Below, piece after piece: positions 1-11,700 of a stretch of DNA of 64,000 nucleotides (its first letter is position 1; every line of letters starts with the position of its first letter). Both the position numbers and the translations under genes were made by a program. Under the pieces are notes generated by a model, which was not told the DNA's origin, ran no database searches, and saw nothing but the letters and a program-made list of their open reading frames with translations. This DNA comes from Euclidia mi (lineage: Eukaryota > Arthropoda > Insecta > Lepidoptera > Erebidae), in the NCBI GenBank assembly GCA_944739405.2, contig OX123191.2, positions 786,830 through 850,829 on the forward strand. The letters run 5' to 3'.

Positions 1-54
1 TGCAATGATTTTCTTTCAAAGACTTTCAACATTTATGTTTCTTTATAATACGAA

Positions 55-166
55 AAGAACAGTGACAATCTCATAAGTCTGAAGTAAGAATTACAATCAC
101 TGACTCTACAATGAGAGTCAGCGATTGAAATTCTTATTTCCTACTCATGAGGTTGTCACTGTTCTT
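55..166. repeat. Imperfect foldback, 53-bp arms
   Basis: The two arms, about 55-107 and 114-166, are inverted copies that pair at roughly 85 percent, with a loop of about 6 bases. The outer ends read AAGAACAGTGACAA on one side and its complement on the other. A transcript would fold into one long stem. It is most likely a small foldback MITE; a microRNA-like hairpin is the alternative. No target duplication is obvious. Confidence 0.75.
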
Positions 167-1054
167 AGCATTGCATTGTAACTCGGACAAAGAAGTGTAG
201 ACGGAACTAGAAGAAGCGAAATCGGTCGCCAGTTTGCACGTTTGGACTAGTGAAACTTTGTTTCTAAACATCCCTAAAGCTACATAGGTATAATAGAGAT
301 AAAAAGAGTAGTGAAGATATTATCAGAAGCAGCACGCAGTCAAATATATTAAAATCCTACCTGTAGGTATAATTGTAGCACATCTGCCTGTATTTGATCG
401 CGACATTACTATCAAGCTATATGAGCAACCTATCTTCTTCAATGTAAGTGAACGAGACGCATCGTAAATTTGCCGCCCTCAACGATAAATTTCGATTAAA
501 TCGAAGCGCATGGGGACGTTTTTCGGCTTTGCCAATACCTATTGGCACATTCGTATGCATAACTACGAATGTATTGTCTGTAATCAAATGAATATCATTG
601 TAATCGGTTTTAGTGCAGCAGTAGATTGTGGACTGCAACATGCTACAAAAACGCTCCAGAGAAATCAGATGAGAAATACGCCTACCAAAACCTCCTTGTA
701 AAAATATTACACTACCAAGATAAAAGCAAAAAAACCAACGTTGTAAACAGAATTTTTCCAGAAACCCAAACCATTATTCGTCTTTAAAGAAAACAGAACG
801 GATTTCTGTTAGAAAAGAATTGAAGTAAATATCTAAAAGTGAGTGAACCGGAATAAAACGTAGCTTCTTTTACGTTCGCATAAAACATGTGGTATCACAG
901 TGATCAATTCAAATTGATAGCGCGAAACGTTTTAATGCAAAATTCATTCGAATGGGAATAACGTCGAATCAATTCAGAACGGAGAGTGAAAAATAAATCG
1001 CAGGTACGGTTGCTTCACACCGACGTAACGCGGAGCGGCCGCGCGCCATCGCAC
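167..1054. other. Noncoding stretch, nothing recognised
   Basis: Both strands carry only short chance reading frames. I see no repeat family, RNA gene or splice-bounded exon. The last 40 bases are GC-rich and contain the CATCG site used by the Transib insertion. Confidence 0.5.
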
Positions 1055-1059
1055 CATCG

Positions 1060-1096
1060 CACTATGGTTCGTCTAGAACAAGCTAGCTAGACAAAA
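1060..1096 (+). repeat. Transib left terminal inverted repeat, RSS-like
   Basis: This repeat is identical over 37 bp to the reverse complement of 3895-3931. It starts with the heptamer CACTATG (1060-1066), close to the RAG recombination-signal heptamer CACAGTG. After 24 bases comes ACAAAAACA (1091-1099), which runs three bases past the perfect repeat and differs from the RSS nonamer ACAAAAACC only in its last base. Likely function: transposase binding and cleavage site. Confidence 0.92.
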
Positions 1097-1316
1097 ACAA
1101 CTCTTAAATTCCTGGAAGTTAATTACTATTACGAACTCATTACCCCTATACATTGAGGATTACACCTATTAATTATCAATACTACCCTCATTAAGAGCGT
1201 CATTAAGGTATGTTTATAAGATGTTGACTATTTAAAGGGCATTCATTTGCATTTTTACATCATATTTGATAGCATTGTTTATGTCACTAAAAGAAATTTG
1301 TGAAAGTGTTTTTGTG

Positions 1317-3666
1317 ATGGATTGTATACGTAAGGGTAAGTAGTTATATTTTATTTCATTTTCAACATGGGAACTTCATTCTTTAGTCTTATAAAATGAA
1401 ATGTTTGAATTTTCACCCACTTTTTTACTCATTTTTTCAAATTCATCGGTCAAATAATAACATGTCCCCACTTGTCCCCACCGTAGAACCTATCATATAC
1501 GATTCTCATAAGTGTCTAGTAGTTATACGTAAAAAAATTCATTGCGATATATTTGCACAACTAATTTTTATTTATTTTTTTCTTTCAACAGTTTTTACCG
1601 TCTCAAGAATGGATTTTTTCGAAGAATGGCTGAAACACCCGAAGGAAACGCGGAATGAGGAGCTCTTTCGGTTTATATCTTTGAGATATAATTTTGATGG
1701 TGTTACGGAGCAGTCTCTGCGAGATATTAAAGTACTAATCTCAAGATATTCAACGAAATTTGCTGAAAAGTGGAGCAGCTGTGGAAGAAATCGAGAGCGA
1801 TTCCTACAAAAGTATTCGACGTGGCTGGAGGGTCTTGACATATCTTTCGATGTGTCCGTTTATTTATCTCTGCCAACTACATCTGGAGAACCGGGACCCG
1901 GAAGACCTACTAAAGATTTTGAACATTCTAGTCTCAAAACGAAGAGACGACGTGTAGACGATCTATTACAGTCCAGAAGTGCTAGTGAATTAATTTACGC
2001 CGCTGAAGTGTCAGCTCGAATCTCGGGTCAGAGAAGTGTAGCACGTCAAATTAAAGATGTGACTAGTGATCCTTCAATAACCAAGACCACGAGTGAAGAA
2101 AGTGCCCCCAGGAGTTTAACAAGTGAGGAAGCTTTAGCGTACTACGTTGATAGTAAATCAAGTAGCCATAGCTATAAGCAGACTCGGAAGTGGAGTATTA
2201 AAGCTGGACATAAGGTGTTTCCGTCAATGTACAGTGTTAGAAAGGCTAAAATAGCCTGCTACCCGTCAGGTGAACAAATTACAGTCAATGAAACGCATGC
2301 TGAAATCAAAGTTCAGGCAATTCTTGATAAGACTGCCGAACGTTTAGTTTCAGCACAACAAGAAGTTGTTCATAGTCTGTTACCTTGCACGTCATTCACA
2401 TTAATCAGTAAATGGGGTTGTGATGGAAGTTCCGGTCATAGTATGTACAAACAAAAATTCACTAATTGTGACGATAGTGACGAGTTTTTATTTGTATTTT
2501 CTTTCGTTCCTCTTCAATTGAAAGATGAAAGTGGTAATATTGTGTGGCAGAATCCTCGGCCCTGTTCTACAATGTATTGTCGGCCAATAAAGTTTATCTT
2601 TTCTAAGGAAACGAAAGATTTTACGATTTCGGAAACCAATAAGGTTTTAGAAGAGATAAACGCTTTATTGCCGACAACCTGCAAGGTGATGGAGACCGAA
2701 GAAGTATCTGTCACACATGTTATGCTTTTAACAATGATTGACGGAAAAGTTTGCAATGCTCTGACCGAAACTTCTTCCTCACAAAAATGTTTTATTTGTG
2801 GGGCAACTCCAACAATGATGAATGATCTGTCAAAAGAGTTTGCTGCGGACAAAGATAATCTTGGTTTTGGTTTGTCTACGTTGCACGCTTGGATAAGGTG
2901 CTTTGAATGCTTGCTTCACATTAGCTATCGACTAAATATAAAAAAATGGCAGTTAAGAACAGCCGAAGACAAAGCTAGTGTGAAACAACGTTCAGATGAC
3001 ATTAAAAAACGATTTAAAAGCGAAATGGGCTTGATTGTAGACAAACCAAAACCAGGGTTCGGTAACACTAATGACGGGAACACCGCGCGAAGATTTTTTG
3101 GAAATCCCGAGGCTAGTGCCGATATTACAGGGTTAGATGTTTCACTAATACAAAAATTTGGCATACTACTTCGCACTTTATCATCGGGATATGATATAAA
3201 TATTGAAAAATTCGTTAACTTAGCTCAAGAAACTAGACAACTTTATGTAAATCTCTATTCATGGTATTACATGCCCGCTACTGTCCACAAAATACTTTTG
3301 CACAGTGGCGAAGTAATTAGATCGTCCCTTCTACCTATAGGCCAGCTTTCCGAGGAAGCACAGGAAGCTCGGAATAAGGACTGCAGAAGATTTCGTGAGC
3401 ACAACACACGAAAGCGATCACGGGAGGCTACGAATAGAGATTTACTTAATATGTTATTGATAACATCTGACCCTGTAATAAACGGTTTACGAGAAGTTCC
3501 TCGGAAGAAAATAGGTACGCTTCCAACTGAAGTATTAGATTTAATTGTCCCACCTAGCTGTAAGGAACAAAATGTTAATATGATTTCTACTTTTCATAGT
3601 TCTGCCCCTCACGATCATGACTATTCAATGGATGATTCATCTGATGATAGTGATGATAATGAGTAA
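1317..3666 (+). CDS. Transib transposase (RAG1-core-like), predicted join 1317-1335 + 1592-3666
   Basis: DDE recombinase that would excise and insert the surrounding element. A donor AAGG|GTAAGT (intron from 1336) and an acceptor after TTTCTTTCAACAG (1591) join a 19-base first exon in frame, giving 697 residues; an unspliced start at the ATG at 1609 would give 685. Visible residues in spliced numbering: D284 in CDGSSG, D390 in MIDGKV, C406/C409 in CFIC, H572/H577 in HKILLH, and E598 in QEARNKDCRRFR. From memory, RAG1 has D600, D708, C727/C730, H937/H942 and E962, so order and spacing agree (106 versus 108 between the aspartates, 21 versus 20 from the last His to Glu). The block GLSTLHAWIRCFECLLH is also Transib-like. 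The C terminus is acidic (DDSSDDSDDNE). There is no stop or frameshift. The first exon is inference; the family call is strong. Confidence 0.92.
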
Positions 3667-3894
3667 TAGATTTAGTTCTTAGATATTTTATGCATCTGTT
3701 ATTAGATTTTATAGCGACGTCGAGGGATAAATCACTTTATAAAATGTTCAAAAAATATATTATACACATATGCCCGATAAATGTTTTTTTTTTCATGATA
3801 CCAGCTCAAATGACAAACTGCCTTGAAAAAAGTACCAAAAACCTTATATCTTTGCTTATTAACCGCATCTAGACATAAAAATCAAATAAAATAA

Positions 3895-3931
3895 TTTTGT
3901 CTAGCTAGCTTGTTCTAGACGAACCATAGTG
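3895..3931 (-). repeat. Transib right terminal inverted repeat
   Basis: Perfect 37-bp inverted copy of the left end, finishing in the heptamer complement CATAGTG. Reading inward, the nonamer position (3892-3900) is ACAAAATTA, a weaker match to ACAAAAACC than the left end has, so the two ends differ exactly where an RSS nonamer would lie. Confidence 0.92.
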
Positions 3932-3936
3932 CATCG

Positions 3937-6784
3937 GCGCCCAAATGTTCACATTATCGAGTGCTTACAGCTGCAACTTGCACCGCGCCTCGCCTCGCCG
4001 TCACTAACACACTAACGTTACACGAGACGCAACTAGCTCTTCCTCAACAGAATAACAATATTTCACGTCAGCTAAATTAATTCAATCCTTTACGATTTCA
4101 CTACGAATAAACCGGGTTAATGCTAATTCTTAGCTTTTTATTTCCAACGAAAACAATACGAAACCATACGAATATAAATTTGGAACAAAATAGATGAATC
4201 ATCAAATATATACATAGAGCTTGCATCGACGCGGTCACGGCACTCGCGTTACATCACATTAACAAATTCACACGTTTTCTCATAAATCACTGAACTTTAT
4301 AGAGGTTGTACAAACATTTTTAGGATGCAGTGACTCATATAACATATTAGTTTTGCATCAGTCAATAATGGCATCACGTTTCAATGCTGTTCCGCACTCA
4401 CTTTAATTTCAGTATGACGTTTTCTCAAGATAGATGAGATTCACCTCGTGTGAGATATGTGCGATAACATCCCAGATTGGTTTTCTCAGATGGCAGGCGA
4501 GATTACAGGTAAATCAAGTCAGATCTAACGCTGATTGAACTAGAACGTAGACGTAGCTCCGTCTGCAGCTGCGTACTCCTAGCTCATTTATAACTACGGA
4601 CCGTCATACATAAACTTTATAGCTCACACAAACACACGCGCAAAACCTATGACCATTCTAGTCTGAAAACTATAATGGCCGGTTATCGGTAGTGTTATCT
4701 CTATATAAAGTGAATAGACGCACTTCAGGCAAAGAACATTTGAACGACAGACTTTATGAAGCCATAATTTAACTCTCCATCAAATAAGGCTCGCGGGCTT
4801 CAAACTTGGGGATTGTTCGCACATACGGCTGATCGTTGTCGCTCCCCCGGGCCCGTGCGGAAGCCGAGCCGCGCCAGAAAGCTGCCAAACTGACCCTGCG
4901 GCAATTTGTGTACATTATACAAACACCCAGCAACCCGTTTACTCGACGTCTGATTGACAGACTAGCTTTTACTTCCTGCTTTAACAATTTGTCCATTTCT
5001 TTCTGTTTAACTTATAAATATATTTATTAGCGTACGGATATAGACAGAGATAAGTTTACATGATCTTTCATAGTTTAGTAAGTTTAGTGAGCTCGGAAAA
5101 TGATCAAGGTTTCGTGTCCGTACACTGCTCTACTCAGCAATGAGCTAAGTCGAAGCTAACAAAAGTACTAGTACTTATAAAAACATACGTAATTAAACAT
5201 TGGAAATTCTAATAAATTGACCTAAAATGGCCGATGATAAAAGTGAAATAAATCCTAGCACCGAACAATCAGTACGCAGGCTATATTGTTCCACGCGGTC
5301 GTTACTCTGCTCGCTCGACATTGCTCATCAAATGTACCGTAAGATCCCCGACATTTGTCATTACTATTTATTTCCGTGCGATGTATCATGACCCCCATTA
5401 CCTACACGCCAACGGGAGCGTAGGGCGTACAGAAAGAGCAGCCCATTGAGCTCATAGGAAACGAAATATCCCTCGTACACATAAAACATACGTGAACACT
5501 CGTACCGCTTACGTGTGTCTGTGTGCGTTGTGTTCATTTTACTGGAGTGTGATGGCAGCTTGTTACGATACGAGTTGTTGAACGGATCACGTATATTTCA
5601 GTCGGCAGACAGCTTTATTAATGACTCTACAAAATGTTAAGACGCCAACATTTATTAGGAGTTTACCGAATACTGACTCTATTTAGATAATTGATACGAT
5701 AGCCATATTCTTTATTACACTTAGTTTTGTAAGCTTGAATCTGACAAATGTCACTCAGCAATAAGTTTGCAAATATCCCCGTGTGGCACTGAGATATAGA
5801 TTAAAAGGACCTCGGCACAGAGTTGGCTGTTATCCAGAAGAGAGCACGGCAGACGACGATTAAATGTTTCTATTTGACAAAGTACATTCTCTTATCTTTA
5901 TCTGGCGCGTGTTTTTATAATTATCTATCGAGGGCGCAGCACGGTGCATTGATGTCGACAAGCGCAACTACCTACTATGACAGCGATACGATACTTCATG
6001 GAGCTATATGTATACATATTTATCAGTCGTCTTCTTCCAAAAAATATTTTACAACACGAAATGGGGAGTACAATTTATTTCAGTTTCACCCAAGTCCGCC
6101 GTGACACAAGATTTATTTCTAGTAGGTAGTATTGCTGTTTAGATGTTGTCAATGAAAAATACAATACACAGAAATATAATATGACGAGGTGATATCGAGC
6201 GATATTATGTGATAGAGCCCTTAGCCTGAGGGCATGTAGAGTAATGGCACGGCGAAACGAAATTCAGTTTCATGAAACAACTTTCTTTTTCAACGCGATA
6301 CAAAATCTAGTTTTCTTTCTTTCTGTTATAGATAGGTGTCCCTCGCCGATTGCGATATTGTTCATCGTTGTCATGGAGGTAAAACGTATCGGACTGGTAA
6401 TTACGTAACTAGGATTAAGAGATTACTCTATTGTGTTATAATTGCCGATCATAACATACATGTCGGGCAAGTTACCTAAGATTATTACCCACGCTTATTT
6501 TAACGTCGTGTTTGTTAAAAGGAAAATATACATTAGAACAAACCATAAGCGCAGACATAGCTGTCACTCTGTGTGTCCGCGTACGTCACTTTTCTGTTAC
6601 ATCGTCCTTGTTTCTGGTGCTAATCATGTGAAGAGAAACATTTACCATGTCAACAACAGTATAATGCCAGAGTAACACTACGTACGAGCTCACGGAAGCG
6701 TTACTGCAGAAACCAAAACGTTGACAGACGGAGATAGCTTCAATACATTTATTTGTTGTTTCTTATAAAGCACCCATGTCTGAA
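3937..6784. other. Noncoding stretch, no supported gene
   Basis: AT-rich DNA with only short reading frames. An ATG at 5227 opens a 55-codon frame (MADDKSEINPS...) in a good translation context, but it has no recognisable domain and no convincing partner exon. I found no long tandem or inverted repeats. Confidence 0.45.
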
Positions 6785-7023
6785 GACTGCCTTGTTGGTC
6801 TCGCGGCATACGTGCGCGTGGGATTGGGAGGTCTCGGGTTCGATTCCCGGGTCGGGCAATGTGTTATTGGGTTTTTCCGATAGGAAATTCTCAGTAGCAG
6901 CACGGAGTCTGGTAATGTGTACCAATAGGCTCGCCCCCTATTACGTGGGACCTAAAAATTCATGGCGAAATGTGGGTTCAATGAAAAAATGTGGGGCCAA
7001 ACAGGCGTGAGTCTATATATATA
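6785..7023 (+). mobile_element. tRNA-derived SINE
   Basis: The head resembles a tRNA: an A-box-like TGGTCTCGCGG and a perfect B-box GGTTCGATTCC form an internal RNA polymerase III promoter. A body with GTAGCAGCACGGAGTCTGG and CTATTACGTGGGACC follows, and the tail runs GGCGTGAGTCTATATATAT. It is flanked by TCTGAA at 6779-6784 and 7024-7029. The tail is degraded relative to other copies in the window (39733-40009, 40144-40370, 42137-42382). Confidence 0.82.
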
Positions 7024-7612
7024 TCTGAATAAGAAGTGAGCCTGCAGTGCAGCTCTAAAACGTACATTTAGTCTTATTTTCATCGTCAGTGGGCGTGTGA
7101 ACACTTCATATTAGCATTAATTTATGTAAGGGAGGCGTCGTTGAGTAAATGAACGAACTATGTAATACGATTATAATGATATTTACTTGCCACTGTTCGG
7201 GTAAGGAAGGTAATTATGAGTGCGTACCGCGCACAAATAAGGGTTAACGTGGTGTTTGTTGAAGCACGCAGATCTTTCACAACTATTTCCCGTGTAACAT
7301 TAGATACATAACTATTGTAATAACTGGCGATAATTGCTGGTAGACAAGTATTGGAAAGTATTAGGCAACTACGTATTGAATGAATTGTAGGGGAGTGTGA
7401 GCCAGATTTTGACAGTGATGTGATATTTAGTAGCTATTTGTATAAAACGTAGGTGTGATATCTTCATTGGTAATGAGCGCGTATAACAAGTTCGAACGAC
7501 CACTACAACCGAGTAATCTATTGCCAGACCCAGCAAACCTTGTGAACATGTTTGTAAGCTCTACGATACACTGTACGCATACTCATTTTATTGAGTATAT
7601 GAAAAAAATAAT

Positions 7613-7842
7613 TGCATAGGGTTCCCACCAAGAACTTGGTCACAAGCCAACCTCACCTGCAAGTGGTGCACCTGCCGATCAACGGACGAGGCTCTGGCAA
7701 ACAAAATATCCCGATAAGCGGCAATAGGCTCGCCACCTATTACGTGGGATCAAAACACTGGCGAAAAGTGGGCGTTTAATATGCCTCTGCCTACCCCTTC
7801 GGGGAAACAGGCATGAGTCTATGTATGTATGTATCTATGTAT
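7613..7842 (+). mobile_element. Short SINE-like element with LINE-type tail
   Basis: This copy starts near GCATAGGGTTCCCACCAAG and ends CCCCTTCGGGGAAACAGGC followed by a TATG-rich tail. It is the same family as 51688-51916, 53242-53476 and 56538-56758. No tRNA head is visible, so it may be a 5'-truncated LINE derivative rather than a true SINE. The target duplication is not clear here. Confidence 0.75.
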
Positions 7843-8426
7843 AAAAAAACAAATCATATTTTAAGTATTTCTACAAGTTCGACTGTATAATTCAACTATC
7901 AAGTTCGACTGTTAAATTGAACATTAATATGTCCATAGCCGAGGCTACACTGGCATTGTATAGTAGATAATTACACAAGTTAGGTATGCAAATTGATAGC
8001 TTGTCATGTTGTGCGCTAGCTTCAGATATTACAAACAAACTTGTTTATGTATTAAAAGATAAACTGCAAGAGCTTCATTATTCACGAGAACGTAGCTCTA
8101 AATAAAAAGGTGTTTCTCCGTGTCGTTGCATTTTACTTGTACAACACTGCAACCCCAAGTCTCAAGTGCATCGCTTCTTCAGTCTAATACCTTTACTTAC
8201 ATACATATAAACATACATGGATCATATCAAAGTTATGATCTTCTTGTTGCTACTGTGGACATTATACAATGTGCTATCTGTAGAGCGCGCTAATTTCACA
8301 TTCTCGGTATAAACAACGAGCGATATGTGTTCCCATGCTCGCCGCCGAGATACCCTGTTGAACCGACAGATTTGATCGAACGACCCATTTACCATCCGCT
8401 CACTGCTTAATTGTCCAAATTGATAT
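7843..8426. other. Noncoding stretch, nothing recognised
   Basis: AT-rich sequence with no open frame of note and no repeat I can assign. Confidence 0.45.
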
Positions 8427-8545
8427 CAAATCAAATCAAATCAAATCAAAATCATTTATTCATCTGGGTCACAATGTGACGCTTATGAACGTCAATTTTA
8501 AAATTAAATTACTTAATGCTTCTACATTTATATCACAACCTACTG
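8427..8545 (-). mobile_element. Jockey-type LINE 3' end
   Basis: Read on the minus strand this is the end of a Jockey-like LINE: GACGTTCATAAGCGTCACAT, then GATGAATAAATGAT and a (TTTGA)n tail (four to five repeats of ATCAA on the + strand). It is a heavily 5'-truncated copy of the family at 17921-19290. AATAAA just before the tail is a plausible polyadenylation signal. Confidence 0.8.
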
Positions 8546-8780
8546 TGCGTTTCATTGGATTAAATTGGGCTCAAATCTTTTATATATTTGATGACATGTG
8601 ATTAACAACCGACAAAAGGATTGGTGTATGTATTGTCATTTAGCATACAAATGTGTATTTATTAATTGGACAATATCAAAATAAAATCAGTGTACCAGTA
8701 ATAAATTATACACGAGTGAGGTCCTAATATTGAAAACACATTCGTAAAGCGTAGGCACATGTGACCTCGAATGCTACGTA

Positions 8781-9459
8781 CATATATACATACATAGACT
8801 CACGCCTGTTTCCCGGAGGGGTAGGCAGAGACTACGGAACGCCATTTGCAACGATCCTGACATACCTCACTTGCTTCACTCACTCCCATCAAGTTTCTCA
8901 TGCATGCTCTTCTGTTAAGGGTACTTCTGACTTGTCCTTTTTTCAGGATGTCTCCAATCTGGCCAGAGAACGTCCGCCTAGGTCTTCCCCTTTGTCCTGT
9001 TCCATTCACACTTGCCTTATATATCTTCTTTGTCAGTCTATCGTCATCCATCCTCTCCATGTGCCCAAACCATCTTAACATGCCTTTCTCAATGCTTGTC
9101 ACTACATCTTCTTTTACCCCACACCGCTCTCGTATCACACAATTCTTTACTCTGTCGGTCAAAGACACACCACACATACTTCTCAGTGCTCTCATTTCTA
9201 CAGCATTTATTTTACTTTCAAATCTCTTCTGCCATACCCAACTTTCACTACCATACATAAGGGTAGGCACTAACACACCTCTATGTACAGCCAAACGTGC
9301 CTTTTTGGACACGTTTTGACTATTCACACTATTACCTGCATTAACTCTCCTTTCAATATCTTCTTCATTCTTACCATCTCTTGTAAACAACGTACCTAAG
9401 TAAACAAACTCATTCACTTGTTCCGCTCTCTGTCCATCGATCAAAACATTACAAGCCGT
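8781..9459 (-). mobile_element. 5'-truncated RTE-type LINE with 11-bp TSD
   Basis: A 679-bp insertion on the minus strand, flanked by AATGCTACGTA at 8770-8780 and 9460-9470. The 3' end is the GGGGTAGGCAGAG motif (+ strand) with a TACA-rich tail. The precise duplication, simple tail and 5' truncation are the signature of target-primed reverse transcription. The retained coding part has no stop codon, so the insertion is fairly young. Confidence 0.88.
8800..9459 (-). pseudogene. C-terminal fragment of RTE-type reverse transcriptase
   Basis: About 219 residues of the thumb and C-terminal region of an endonuclease-reverse transcriptase polyprotein. Motifs seen include EQVNEFVYLGTLFTRDG, RRVNAGNSV, VLVPTLMYGSESWVW, RALRSMCGVSLTDR, HMERMDDDRLTKKIY and GRPRRTF. 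These are typical of lepidopteran RTE-like elements. The endonuclease and the catalytic YADD block are missing because the copy is 5'-truncated at 9459, so it cannot make active enzyme. The frame is open through the truncation point. Confidence 0.85.
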
Positions 9460-9470
9460 AATGCTACGTA

Positions 9471-11280
9471 ATAATATTATATTGTTTGTGTTAGTGTGAG
9501 ACTCGTTGCTCCAGTAGCACTCGCATAGTGCGAACAGGCGCTACTACCGATCGTAACATCTTACACAGGACTTCCCGATCAACCAAAATGTTTTTAGGTT
9601 TCCGCGGAGCAACTCTTACTAGCAAAACGAAGTCTGGTATTGTGATAAATGATATTATTAACCTAGTCGCCGAGGACCCTACGTATATTCGATACAGATA
9701 TTCATCCTAATGTCTTGTCGCGCTCAGTTAGTGATAGGTTAAAAATACATCGTTCGTATAGATTTATTTTCACGGGTCTCAAACTTTCTTCTCATCTTTC
9801 TAAAGAGAAACGAAAACTATGTCCTCGCCTGTCGCAGTTCATAGCTGTGCGACAAGAATGTGCACGTATACTTACGAGGCACACAGGTATGTTATGTGTA
9901 GGGCACACCGGGCACCGGTATGAGAATAATTCAATATAATATATAACACATGTATTCGGTATGTGCGGCTCGCATTAAGCCGATGTATGGCGCAGGTCTA
10001 CGGTGCGAGACACGCACGCAACGAATTTTCAGGTTGAACACCACCTCCTCTACGCTGCACAACCAGGCACACACGTTACGACGAATTAGCTAATAAGAGT
10101 AGGTATGTCCGACGTATGCTCTGTGATATCTGCATGCAAGAAGTATTTAAGCTATCATTTTAGTTACAAGTTTCTACGTAGAAAAATATTTTTACTAGCG
10201 CAGTACTAATAAAAACTATGTACCTAATACAACAGCATCTGCAAAGGATTTTATGGATTAAACTTGCACGAACGTTTCTTGTCGCATTTTCAGAAGCTGC
10301 AGCGATCAAATTGTCGAGATATTTGGAATACTCGTATAACACTTTTACACGTCCATAACCACAGACGTAAAACAGTAATGCTCTTTGTCCATTACGTATA
10401 ATTACATTTTGGCGAGTGGCTACAAATAGCTCGGTCCGTTATCCTAACTATTTTAATAAATGCGTAAGCGTGTTGGTTATTTATCTCTTTATTTCAGGTG
10501 GAACAACCCTCTACGAGTTTTACGGTTCAATTTACCACATAATGGCGAGACTAGCTCTTACATATTTTATTTATCCTCTCCATTTTATTGATTTACAATT
10601 ATACGTAGATTAATATTTGTGTGAGTTGTCCTGCAATATTATTAATCAGGAAGAATGAACTGAAATTCATTTAAAATTTTACAAATTGTAAAAATAGTAT
10701 GCCTATGAAATTTTGCCTTATTTATATTTGTAACCATATTTAATCATTATTTTTATAACCATATTTAATCTAAGTTCCTTCATTTTGATGGCAATCATTT
10801 TATTCAACAAATTTTACCAAACTTGTTCATATGTAGCCAACTGGCCAAATATTAAAAGCTTCAAGTGCAACTGAGCTTAATTTAGGATACATCCCTATAT
10901 AACTCCTAGAATAATAATTATAGGTACTACGAGATAGTAAGTATATTATGTAGGAGACGGCTCAGAATTGTAAATGGAATATACGGACACAATATTGAGA
11001 TACTTAATATTGTCGATTGAGGCTCTACTGGGCACTGAAAATTGTACGGCAGTAGTTACACTACTTTTTAGCCTATCTATACTGTCCTATACTGCTGAGC
11101 AAGATCTATGTCATGTACCAAGTTGGAACAGTGCCTGTCAAAGTCATCTAGAGTCAGGCCTTCGTTTTATTAATGCTGATGTAGTTCGAAAGACGGGGCA
11201 GGCTGGTAGCAGAACGATGGGCAAAGTGCGTCACGAAATGGATGCCGCACGACGGACGGTAGAATAAAGGTAGACAAAGA
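9471..11280. other. Noncoding stretch, nothing recognised
   Basis: Only short frames on both strands, with no domain-like sequence, RNA gene or identified repeat. A short frame at 10974-11267 has no recognisable motif and codon use no different from its surroundings. Confidence 0.4.
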
Positions 11281-11284
11281 AAAT

Positions 11285-11700
11285 ATAATAATAATAAATT
11301 CATTTATTAAAGTACCAAGACTCAAAAATGTTAGTAACAATGGAACTAATAATCTATGTTAGTATACACGTTTAAAAATAACATATCACATCTACTATTA
11401 ATTAATATACTATTTAATGCACCCTTCGACTCACTGCCTAAAGGTAACAAGGGCAGCTGAAACCTTACTGTAGTGAGCCAAGAAGGAGCAATCTAGCCTG
11501 CACGCTATCACGTTCAGGATGCTGTTGGGGCTGGCCCGCACCCTACGCACCAGAGATGCACATCGCTTCCTCATCACTGTATAAAAGCAGTCAATCCGAG
11601 CTTCCGCAAACATTCCAGAGGCGCTACAGAAGCGAGGCAGCCCCATTAGCACCCTGAACGCGTTATTGTACTGGACGCGAAGAGCAATAAGAGTTACAAT
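11285..11700 (-). mobile_element. LINE 3' fragment
   Basis: The minus strand reads a reverse-transcriptase polyprotein C terminus (RVQYNNAFRVLMGLPRF, CSASGMFAEARID, MRKRCASLVRRVR, SPNSILNVIA) from about 11700 down to 11431. A roughly 145-base AT-rich 3' segment with a TTATTA-type tail at 11285-11300 follows. Lepidopteran genomes carry many near-identical peptides at the ends of non-LTR elements. The clade cannot be fixed from so short a piece. Confidence 0.75.

Larger units (their letters stand above)
1060..3931 (+). mobile_element. Transib DNA transposon, apparently complete
   Basis: A 2872-bp element is bounded by 37-bp perfect terminal inverted repeats and flanked by the direct duplication CATCG at 1055-1059 and 3932-3936. 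A 5-bp GC-rich duplication, termini beginning CACTATG and a single long transposase gene are the hallmarks of the Transib superfamily, from whose relatives RAG1 is thought to derive. Transib transposases cut and paste the element by a DDE reaction with hairpin formation on flanking DNA. The ends, duplication and reading frame are all intact, so the insertion looks young and may still be active. There are no neighbouring partner genes (no RAG2-like frame), as expected for Transib as opposed to ProtoRAG. Confidence 0.93.

Noticed and set aside
1396..1591. N-terminal extension of the Transib transposase (MKCLNFHPLF...)
   Set aside because: This stretch is hydrophobic and AT-rich, lies between a strong donor and acceptor, and is better read as an intron.
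5227..5394. Small gene or first exon starting MADDKSEINPS
   Set aside because: Good start context but only 55 codons, with no recognisable domain, no clear donor and no matching downstream exon.
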